From Palsa-513 sp036510225 (GTDB lineage: Bacteria > Actinomycetota > Thermoleophilia > Solirubrobacterales > Solirubrobacteraceae): a stretch of 64,000 nucleotides of DNA. The notes beneath the pieces are model-generated. The model searched no databases, was not told the origin of the DNA, and was given only the letters and a program-made list of their open reading frames with translations. Position 1 is the first letter of the stretch; the number at the start of each line of letters is the position of its first letter. Below, piece by piece: positions 58,048 to 64,000 of the stretch. Both the position numbers and the translations under genes were made by a program. Location of the stretch: positions 1 through 64,000 of the forward strand of contig DATCEH010000008.1 of the NCBI GenBank assembly GCA_036510225.1, written 5' to 3'.

Positions 58048-58439
58048 TCGTCATCGACGCGAGCGTGCTCGCTAACGCGATTGGCGACGATGGTACCGAT
58101 GGGCACCGGGCTCGCACGGAGCTGCGCGCTGCCGGCGAGCTGGCAGCGCCGGACCTCGTCGATGTCGAGACGACGGCCGTGCTTCGCAAGCGCTGGCTCG
58201 CGGGATCCATCAGCGAGCAGCGCTTTGCCGTTGCCATCGAGGATCTCGAAGACCTCTACCTCGATCGCTACCCAACGCTGCTACTCATGCGCCGCGCCTA
58301 CGAACTGCGGGCCAACCTCACTACATACGACGCCGCCTACGTCGCGCTCGCCGAACTGCTCGGTTGCGAGCTGCTGACCGGCGACGGCCGGCTCGCCAAC
58401 GCGCCTGGACCACGCTGCACGATCCGATTCCTCACCTGA
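58044..58439 (+). CDS. vapC: VapC-type PIN-domain toxin
   Basis: A 131-aa ribonuclease. The acidic residues are all present: IVIDASVLANAI (first Asp), APDLVDVETTAVLRK (Glu), LTTYDAAYVALAELLGCELLTGDGRLA (two Asp). Translation starts at a TTG overlapping the vapB stop (TTGA), a weak start that would keep toxin below antitoxin. The only complete, apparently functional toxin-antitoxin pair in the 50-64 kb island. Confidence 0.92.
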   Translation: MIVIDASVLANAIGDDGTDGHRARTELRAAGELAAPDLVDVETTAVLRKRWLAGSISEQRFAVAIEDLEDLYLDRYPTLLLMRRAYELRANLTTYDAAYVALAELLGCELLTGDGRLANAPGPRCTIRFLT

Positions 58440-59075
58440 ACACTCTGCGGCCGCCACCAAGCGCCGCCAATGGCCCCGCTGAGTTCGCGGCGACCGGCGT
58501 CAAAGATTGGCCGGCCTCTGGATCGGACCGTCGCCAAGCCGATCGCGCGACGGGCGCCGACCAACCAAGCGAGCAATCGGAGGCTCGGCGAGCACGCGCC
58601 GTGCGGGATGCGTCGTGACTCCACGTGGCGCCGGCGGGCCCGCTGCGGGCCGGAGTCGTGGGCGGGGCAGCGGTTTCGTAGCTCTGTGCGCGCCTCAGCG
58701 AGGCCCTAACTCTACGAGCGTCACGCCAATGCCAATCCCCAGGCTCATGCTGGACGACTCCAGCACCGACGAGCTCCTCGTGCGCTTCGAGGCCGCCGCC
58801 ACCAGCGCCGAAAGACGCCCCCGCGGCACTTGACCATCCCGATCGAGGAGCCGCCTCGCGCATCGAGTGAGTTGCTGGCCAACCTGGACGACGACGCTGA
58901 CCGCCACGGGCGTTACCGCGTCGACATGCGCACGCTGGGCGCTTGGTCGCGTGGCACCTGCTCTCAGGCCAAGCGAACGCCTGCAACCGGCGCGCCCCGA
59001 CTCCCGGACGTCGACCCGTGCGAGAGCCCGCGAGGCGTCGGGCGAGACGGCTGGATCCACGCGATAGGAGCGGTC
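58440..59075. other. Gene-poor stretch in the accessory island
   Basis: About 640 bp. Frames on both strands are short or compositionally unlike real genes. A fragment near 58735-58830 (MPIPRLMLDDSSTDELLVRFEAAATSAER) could be a relic of a small coding region, but I cannot assign it. Confidence 0.35.
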
Positions 59076-59288
59076 TTATGGTGCCCCGCGTACCGGCCGC
59101 CCGGACTTGTGCGGCTCCGGAGCGTCCCGCCGGGCCCCGCGCCCGGCTGTGGCGCCGCCTGCGCGACCTGCGATCCCCGGCGGCGCCTGCGATCCGCCGC
59201 GGCCGCGGCGGGCGAGGTCGCGCACGTATCGCGACTCGACCGCTGCGAGACTCCGGCGCAGGCGGCGCGTGTCGGACGCCGCGCTCAT
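59076..59288 (-). CDS. Small basic protein coupled to the universal stress protein
   Basis: A 70-aa frame whose ATG overlaps the stop of the universal stress protein gene (ATGA). Starts MSAASDTRRLRRSLAAVESRYVRDLARRG; the rest is Gly/Arg-rich (GGSQAPPGIAGRAGG). Strongly basic, perhaps nucleic-acid associated. Support comes only from the coupling and a plausible helical N-terminus. Confidence 0.45.
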   Translation of the reverse strand: MSAASDTRRLRRSLAAVESRYVRDLARRGRGGSQAPPGIAGRAGGATAGRGARRDAPEPHKSGRPVRGAP

Positions 59289-59740
59289 GATCCGCGGTGC
59301 ACGATCAGCACCGAGCGGCGTGAGTGCGCCGCGACGGCGCTCGTGACGCTCCCGACGAAAACCCCCGCAAGGCCGCTGCGGCCGTGCGAGCCGAGGACGA
59401 TCAGGCGTGCGTCGTGCTCGTCGGCGAGCTCGGCGATGCCCTTCCAGATCGGCGAGCGTTCCACCTCCGCGCTGCGGGCGCGGAAGCCCGCGGCCTCGGC
59501 GTGGGCCGCGCCCGCGGCTGCGGTCTGCGCGGCCGCCGCCCGAACGTCGGCGATCTGCGCCGCGTCGAACTGCATCCCGCCGACGGGCAGGAACCCGACG
59601 TCGAACGGCTGCCACACCGTCACGACCAGCGCCTCGCAGCCCGCCTCGAGCAGGCGGCCTGCCTCCTCGATTCCCTGCTTGGCCAGGTCAGAGCCGTCGT
59701 AGGCGAAGACCACGGGACCGGATCCGTGGACGCCGCTCAC
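59285..59740 (-). CDS. Universal stress protein (UspA family)
   Basis: A 151-aa single-domain Usp. VVFAYDGSDLAKQGIEEAGRLL at the start and the ATP-binding signature GSHGRSGLAGVFVGSVTSAVAAHSRRSVLIV (G-x2-G-x9-G-S) near the C-terminus. An internal Ala-rich helix (ADVRAAAAQTAAAGAAHAEAAG). The GTG/ATG start overlaps the stop of the MFS transporter gene, so it is co-translated with an efflux pump under the divergent TetR regulator. Confidence 0.92.
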   Translation of the reverse strand: MSGVHGSGPVVFAYDGSDLAKQGIEEAGRLLEAGCEALVVTVWQPFDVGFLPVGGMQFDAAQIADVRAAAAQTAAAGAAHAEAAGFRARSAEVERSPIWKGIAELADEHDARLIVLGSHGRSGLAGVFVGSVTSAVAAHSRRSVLIVHRGS

Positions 59741-61224
59741 GACTGCACCGAGGCCTCAGCCGGGCGTAGGCGCGTAGCGTGGTTGCGCGCGGCCAGCAGG
59801 GTCGGCGAGTGCCACGCCGGGCCCTCGCCGCCCAGGAACCGCTCGAGTTGAGGCGTCTCGGGCCGTGCTCCTCCGAGCAGGTAGATCAGGACCGGCACGG
59901 CAGCTCCGGCGATCGCGAGTCCGAGGCCGATCCAGAGCGCGATGCCGGTGCCCGACCGGACGTTGCCGCCGACGGTGACGGCGAAGTGCGCGAACACCGG
60001 CGCGATCATGAACGCGGCGACGGCACGCAGCAGCTCGACGATCGCGAACACACGCTGCAGCGTGGCGGCCGGCAGCGAGAAGCCCGCGGCGAACAGCGCC
60101 GGCGCGACGGTGGCGCCGAGGCCGATCCCGGTCAGCCCCGAGCCGATCAGCGTGAGCGCCTGGGTCGGTGGCAGCTCGATGCGGAACACCGCGATGCCCG
60201 CGGCCAGGAAGCCCATTCCCGCCAACGGCAGGTACTGCAGCGCCCGCTTGTCGATGACCACGCCAAGCAGCACCGCGGTGAGGACCGCGCCCGCCAGCTC
60301 CGGCAGGTACAGGAGCCCGACGTGCAGCGGGCCGTACCGCGCCGCGAGGAGCTTCGCCGTCAGCGCCGTCGCGGAGATCGACGCCGCGGCGGCGCACAGC
60401 GCCAGGACGATTCCCGCGACGGGGATCGTGCTCGTTAGCATCGGGCGGACCGTCAGGAGCGCTCGCCTGGCCCGGTACTGGTGCGCGATCAGCCCGACGA
60501 TCAGCGCCAGCCCACCGCCGAGCAGGCCGGAGGTCCGGACCTCGAGGAACTTGTGCGTGAGAAGCTCGGAAGCTCCAAAGAACGCGGCGATCGAACCCGC
60601 GGCCGCGAGCCCGATGGCCAGCGGGCTGCGAGGAGCGCTCAGGTCGGCCGGGGGCGTGTCCTCGAACGTCAACAGCGCCAGGACGAAGGCTCCCGCCGAG
60701 ATCGCGGCGACGACCCAGAACAGCGGTCGCCAGGCGTTGGCCTCGGCCTGGACGCCGCCGATCGCGGGACCGACCGTGACCGCGCCGAAGATGCACATGC
60801 TCATGATCACCGCGGTCGAGCGGAACCTCTCGACGCCGAATCCGAGCGCCAGAGGCGGCACAGCTGCGATCAGCAGGAGGCTCGTGCACAGGCCCTGCAG
60901 CACGTGGCCGGCGATGAACATCGCGGGATTCTGCGCCGCCGCCGCGAGGACCGACCCGATCACCAGCAGCGTGGCGTAGACGAGCATGATCCGCCGCTGG
61001 CGCAGCAGCTGCGCGAACTGGACCGCGATCACCGTCCCGATCGCGTATGCCGCATTGGCCATGCCGGCGCCGAGGCTCATCGCCTGCGGGCTCATCTGCA
61101 GATCGCGGCCGATGATCGGGGTGACCGGTCCGATTGCCGCCGACAGCGCCAGGTATGGGATCAGGGCGAACATCACCATCGCGGCAGCGGCCGGATAGCG
61201 GCCCGCCAGTGGACCTTGCCTCAT
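59737..61224 (-). CDS. MFS transporter, 14-helix drug-efflux type
   Basis: A 495-aa membrane protein with about 14 helices. Features are RDLQMSPQAMSLGAGMANAAYAIGTVIAVQ (motif A region), GHVLQGLCTSLLLIAAVPPLALGF, SMCIFGAVTVGPAIGGVQAEANAWRPLFWV (motif C, G-P-x-x-G-G). Close in style to EmrB/QacA-type exporters. Divergent tetR gene with shared operator region; downstream coupled Usp gene. Substrate unknown. Confidence 0.9.
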   Translation of the reverse strand: MRQGPLAGRYPAAAAMVMFALIPYLALSAAIGPVTPIIGRDLQMSPQAMSLGAGMANAAYAIGTVIAVQFAQLLRQRRIMLVYATLLVIGSVLAAAAQNPAMFIAGHVLQGLCTSLLLIAAVPPLALGFGVERFRSTAVIMSMCIFGAVTVGPAIGGVQAEANAWRPLFWVVAAISAGAFVLALLTFEDTPPADLSAPRSPLAIGLAAAGSIAAFFGASELLTHKFLEVRTSGLLGGGLALIVGLIAHQYRARRALLTVRPMLTSTIPVAGIVLALCAAAASISATALTAKLLAARYGPLHVGLLYLPELAGAVLTAVLLGVVIDKRALQYLPLAGMGFLAAGIAVFRIELPPTQALTLIGSGLTGIGLGATVAPALFAAGFSLPAATLQRVFAIVELLRAVAAFMIAPVFAHFAVTVGGNVRSGTGIALWIGLGLAIAGAAVPVLIYLLGGARPETPQLERFLGGEGPAWHSPTLLAARNHATRLRPAEASVQS

Positions 61225-61258
61225 TTATTTCCCTTTCGCTCCGAAATGCGCCTAAAAT

Positions 61259-61328
61259 GGAGGCTGCCTCCCGTCCTTCGATATGGAGCCAGCCTCCGCT
61301 TCTGGTAACTATAAAGGAGGGACCCTCC
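61259..61328. promoter_or_regulatory. Three operator-like palindromes between MFS and tetR genes
   Basis: Three 13-bp inverted repeats of the form GGAGS-N3-SCTCC: 61259-61271 (GGAGGCTGCCTCC), 61285-61297 (GGAGCCAGCCTCC) and 61316-61328 (GGAGGGACCCTCC). Start-to-start spacing is 26 and 31 bp. They fill the 123-bp divergent promoter region; the third overlaps the place expected for the tetR promoter. Confidence 0.8.
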
Positions 61329-61347
61329 GCTTTACAAGGCCCACGCG

Positions 61348-61932
61348 ATGACCGTTACCGAAACGCAACAATCAGCTCTCTCCCGCCGCCCCAAACGCGC
61401 TGACGCGCGCCGCAACTACGACCACCTGATCGCCGCCGCCCGCACAGCCTTCACAGAACGCGACCGCTCGGCCTCGCTCGAGGACATCGCGCGACGCGCC
61501 GGCGTCGGCATCGGGACGCTGTACCGCCACTTCCCGACACGCGGCGACCTGATCGAGGCCGTCTACCTCGAGGAGGTCGAAACGCTGTGCCGCTCGGCCG
61601 ACGACCTGCGCACAGCCGAGCCGTGGGACGCCCTCGTCGGCTGGCTGGCCCGGTTCGTCGCCTACATGACCACCAAGCAGGCACTCGCCGAGGAACTCTT
61701 CGCGGCCAACCGCGACACCGAGGTCTTCAACAGCTGTCGCGTGGCGCTCTACGGCGCGGGCGAGCCGCTCCTCAAACGCGCCCAGGAAGCGGGCGCCGTG
61801 CGACGCGACGTCACGATCGACGACGTGGTGCCGATGGTCGGCGGGATCGCGAAGATCCAGAACGCGGATGCGGCCACCGTCGATCGGATCCTCAGCGTCG
61901 CGCTCGACGGCCTGCGCTACCGCACAGGCTGA
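61348..61932 (+). CDS. TetR-family transcriptional repressor
   Basis: A 194-aa protein. N-terminal TetR helix-turn-helix: RNYDHLIAAARTAFTERDRSASLEDIARRAGVGIGTLYRHFPTRGDLIEAVY (about 22-75). The C-terminal ligand domain is helical (DALVGWLARFVAYMTTKQALAEEL). Divergently transcribed from the MFS gene with three palindromes between them, so it very probably represses the exporter-Usp operon and itself. Confidence 0.94.
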   Translation: MTVTETQQSALSRRPKRADARRNYDHLIAAARTAFTERDRSASLEDIARRAGVGIGTLYRHFPTRGDLIEAVYLEEVETLCRSADDLRTAEPWDALVGWLARFVAYMTTKQALAEELFAANRDTEVFNSCRVALYGAGEPLLKRAQEAGAVRRDVTIDDVVPMVGGIAKIQNADAATVDRILSVALDGLRYRTG

Positions 61933-62023
61933 CGCCGGCGAACCGTCGCGCCGTTCGCGACGGCGCAGTGCAGCGGCCACGCCCCGGCAGCAACACTGAC
62001 CGCGTTGGCGCTCTCCTCGCGGA

Positions 62024-62596
62024 TTGATCTCTCAGACGCCGGGTGCGCTACACCGCGGTGGGCGGTCCGGACCACGAAGCGCACGGGTCGGGGAGCCCCG
62101 CGTGGGTCTATCGTGGCGTCCGGTCTTCGCGCGCGAGAGGGCTCGCATCGCGGATGCGCTGGGGCGACGGGCGCTCCGGATCGATCACATCGGCTCGACC
62201 GCGGTCGAGGGACTCCCGGCGAAGCCGATCATCGACATCGACCTGAGCGTGGCTGACCCGGGCGACGAGGCCGGCTACGTTCCGGCGCTCGAGTTCGCCG
62301 GGTACGTGCTGCGCGTGCGCGAGCCGGGGCATCGGATGCTTGGGACCCGCACGCTGGATGTTCACGTCCACATCTGCTCCAGGGGTGGCGATTGGGAGCG
62401 GCGTCACCTGCTGTTTCGCGACTGGCTGCGCTGCGATGCCGACGACAGGGCGCGGTACGCCAGCGCCAAGCGGGCACTCGCTGAGCGCAACTGGCCAGAC
62501 ATGAACGCCTACGCCGCCGCCAAGACCGGCGTGATACGAGAGATCACCGGTCGTGCTGAGCAATGGGCGGAGACCACCGCCTGGCATCCCGAGTAG
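62024..62596 (+). CDS. GrpB/UPF0157-family protein
   Basis: A ~190-aa nucleotidyltransferase-fold protein. Core: RRALRIDHIGSTAVEGLPAKPIIDIDLSV (the HIGSTS-G-x-x-x-KP-x-x-D motif), then YVLRVREPGHRMLGTRTLDVHVHIC and LLFRDWLRCDADDRARYASAKRALAERNWPDMNAYAAAKT. The usual V-x-Y-D-P-x-W-P start is replaced by VGLSWRPVF, so the N-terminus is altered; TTG at 62024 and GTG at 62102 are candidate starts. Function in bacteria is not established; some related proteins act on CoA or nucleotides. Confidence 0.83.
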   Translation: MISQTPGALHRGGRSGPRSARVGEPRVGLSWRPVFARERARIADALGRRALRIDHIGSTAVEGLPAKPIIDIDLSVADPGDEAGYVPALEFAGYVLRVREPGHRMLGTRTLDVHVHICSRGGDWERRHLLFRDWLRCDADDRARYASAKRALAERNWPDMNAYAAAKTGVIREITGRAEQWAETTAWHPE

Positions 62597-62675
62597 CCGA
62601 TCCGCCGCGCCGCAGCGGAATCCCGCAGCGGAACGGCCCCGATCCCGGTCCGGCGGGTACATCACTGGCCCGCTG

Positions 62676-63091
62676 CTACGAGTTCGGTCGCAACGCTGAG
62701 CGCAGACGTTCCGCGACCTGCTCCGGCGTTGCACGGACGCTGAAGCTGATGATCCACTGAGCGAGGTCACGATCAGAAGCCTCGACGCGGTATCCGTTGA
62801 CGGAGAGAAAGGTCAGCATCGCGACGAGTGCCAGTCGCTTGTTGCCGTCGACGAATGTCTGGCTCTCTGCGATGCCGTGCGCGAGAACGCAGGCCTGCAG
62901 AGCGAGGTCTCGGCGGCCTCGTAGTGCGCGTACATCTGTGGCCGCGCGAGCGCACTCTGCAGACCCGCCGCGTCGCGCAGCTGGTCGGCGGCCTGGCCTG
63001 CGGTCGCGCCGATGATCAGTCCGCAAAGCTCTACTGCGTCGACAAGCTCGAGATAGATCGGCTCGCTCTCGCCGGCCTCCTCGTCCGCTGA
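62676..63091 (-). pseudogene. Doc-type (Fic fold) toxin with frameshift
   Basis: The N-terminal part, in one frame, reads EPIYLELVDAVELCGLIIGATAGQAADQLRDAAGLQSALARPQMYAHYE. Near 62915 the phase changes and the rest reads DLALQACVLAHGIAESQTFVDGNKRLALVAMLTFLSVNGYRV, the Fic/Doc core. The motif is QTFVDGNKR: the usual catalytic His of HxFxDGNKR is Gln/Thr here. No start codon lies between the antitoxin stop and the first conserved residues. So the toxin is broken by frameshift, lacks a start and lacks the key His. Confidence 0.82.
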
Positions 63092-63100
63092 GGCTGAGCC

Positions 63101-63355
63101 CTACCCTGCGGAGTGCTCGCTGTCGGGATCGTGCTCGGCGAGAATCCTCAACGCCTGCGTATGCTCGGCCACGACGTGCTCCCCCGCGCTGCGGATCCGC
63201 TGGCGTACCTGCTTCGTGGGCATGATCCGCAGTTCGCCTCCGTCGAGCTCTTCGACAAGCACTGAGGTCCCCGGGGCGTAGCCTCGGGCCTCAAGCTCGC
63301 GTGGGATCGAGACGACGTTGCTGTTGCCGACACGGCGAATCTTGACGATCTTCAC
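63101..63355 (-). CDS. AbrB/MazE-type antitoxin
   Basis: An 84-aa protein. MKIVKIRRVGNSNVVSIPRELEARGYAPGTSVLVEEL is a SpoVT/AbrB swapped-hairpin DNA-binding domain; the polar tail (VRQRIRSAGEHVVAEHTQALRIL) should bind the toxin. It directly precedes the broken Doc-type toxin on the same strand. Frame intact. An AT-rich segment just upstream (about 63356-63370) likely contains the promoter. Confidence 0.88.
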   Translation of the reverse strand: MKIVKIRRVGNSNVVSIPRELEARGYAPGTSVLVEELDGGELRIMPTKQVRQRIRSAGEHVVAEHTQALRILAEHDPDSEHSAG

Positions 63356-63668
63356 CTCTCAAGTATATACACGGATGTCCCGGGAACCCAGGCCCGATGG
63401 CCGGAGGACAGCCCATCACGGCGCATAGGCCCTGGCGAAACCACCGCTCACCCGGCCGTGACCCACTCGCCGGCCATCGGGCCGCCTTGGGCGCGCCTGC
63501 CGGTCGCTCGACGGACACCGCGGCGCGACGCCAGCAGTTTGCTCCGGAGAAGGTGGTTCGCTTGAGTGGAGGTGATCCTTGGCCGGCGGACTCCGCGGCG
63601 GAGCGCGCGACCGCCAGGAGGCCTCGCACGCGAGCCTCGTGCGAAATATAATTTTGCGCGTGCGAACC
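63356..63668. promoter_or_regulatory. Divergent intergenic region
   Basis: About 310 bp between the AbrB-type antitoxin and the repeat-RHH gene. The right end has an AT-rich 'gcgaaatataattttgcgcg' block (63641-63660) that is an inverted repeat (gcgaaa / ttttgcgc) and a probable promoter/operator of the plus-strand gene. Nothing else recognised. Confidence 0.5.
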
Positions 63669-64000
63669 GTGAAGCTCAAACAGCCCGAGGAGCTACTGCA
63701 GCTGGCTGCCACGGCGGCCGAGCAAGTCGACAAGCCCATCGATGTGCTCTATGCAGAGGCGATCGAGCGCTACATCGAGGTCACCAAGCACGCGACGGCG
63801 GGTGCGCTGCGCAGCCGGATGTACGTGCGTAGCGCGTCGGCGTACGTGACCATCGAGATCCCGGAGGAGCTGTTCGAGCTCGCCGAAAAGGTTGCCGAGC
63901 GCCAGGAGAAGAAGCGCGACGTCATGTATGCCGAGGCGCTGGCGAAGGCGCTGGCCAAGCTCGTGGCGCGCGCGCCCGACGACAGCGCCCTGAACCAGGG
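63669..64000 (+). CDS. Duplicated ribbon-helix-helix-like protein (partial, runs off window)
   Basis: An open frame of at least 110 aa reaching the window edge. Two related ~35-residue modules: LKQPEELLQLAATAAEQVDKPIDVLYAEAIERYIEV and IEIPEELFELAEKVAERQEKKRDVMYAEALAKALAKL. Each is strand, helix (P-E-E-L), turn, helix (Y-A-E-A), the pattern of a CopG-type domain, so this may be a single-chain dimer of RHH units acting as an antitoxin or repressor. The start could be GTG 63669, GTG 63660 or TTG 63654. Confidence 0.7.
   Translation, partial: MKLKQPEELLQLAATAAEQVDKPIDVLYAEAIERYIEVTKHATAGALRSRMYVRSASAYVTIEIPEELFELAEKVAERQEKKRDVMYAEALAKALAKLVARAPDDSALNQ

Overview
The window is high-GC DNA from an actinobacterium. 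Type IV pili, a collagen-like surface protein and the gene content fit the deep-branching class Thermoleophilia (Solirubrobacterales-like), but that placement is an inference from gene content and style, not a phylogeny. Genes are densely packed, many in operons whose stop and start codons overlap (ATGA, GTGA, TTGA). No rRNA or tRNA gene was recognised.

Layout. 1-0.7 kb: degenerate tandem repeats carrying an array of 13-bp palindromes at 17-18 bp spacing. 0.7-7.2 kb (minus strand): a housekeeping run efp-nusB-xseB-ispA-dxs (translation elongation, antitermination, exonuclease VII small subunit, isoprenoid synthesis), then tlyA-nadK. 7.5-12.0 kb (plus): a coupled surface operon of a large collagen-like protein, a lipoprotein and an L,D-transpeptidase, followed by another secreted protein. 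12.2-16.4 kb (minus): a shikimate operon aroC-aroKB (fused kinase/synthase)-aroQ-pepQ. 16.6-20.7 kb: secreted proteins mixed with toxin-antitoxin (TA) remnants and a decayed copy of a pilus-operon gene. 20.8-25.2 kb (minus): pilus biogenesis operon pilD-pilM-pilN-pilO plus a PilP-position protein. 25.3-27.7 kb: phosphate transporter and DUF427 protein. 27.8-33.8 kb: membrane glycosyltransferases flank three type IV pilin genes, two of them behind GEMM-type (cyclic di-GMP-I class) riboswitches. 33.8-38.8 kb: two-component system, RNase D and a secreted glycoside-hydrolase-like protein. 39.9-42.9 kb (minus): minor pilins of PilW/PilV/PilX type. 43.3-49.9 kb: greA, HAD phosphatase, ABC-2 exporter, glutathionyl/mycothiolyl-hydroquinone reductase and a LysM protein.

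50-64 kb is accessory DNA: an uncharacterised two-gene cassette with paired operators, a frameshifted PD-(D/E)XK-like gene, a complete IS66-family element, HicBA, HigBA, VapBC and AbrB/Doc-type TA modules, an integrase remnant, and a TetR-controlled MFS exporter with a universal stress protein. In several TA loci the toxin reading frame is broken while the antitoxin stays open.

The main functional theme is a cell surface programme: pilus assembly genes, pilins behind predicted cyclic-dinucleotide riboswitches, minor pilins, lipid-linked-sugar glycosyltransferases that could decorate them, a collagen-like fibre and a peptidoglycan cross-linking enzyme. The right end is a TA-rich island with signs of decay.
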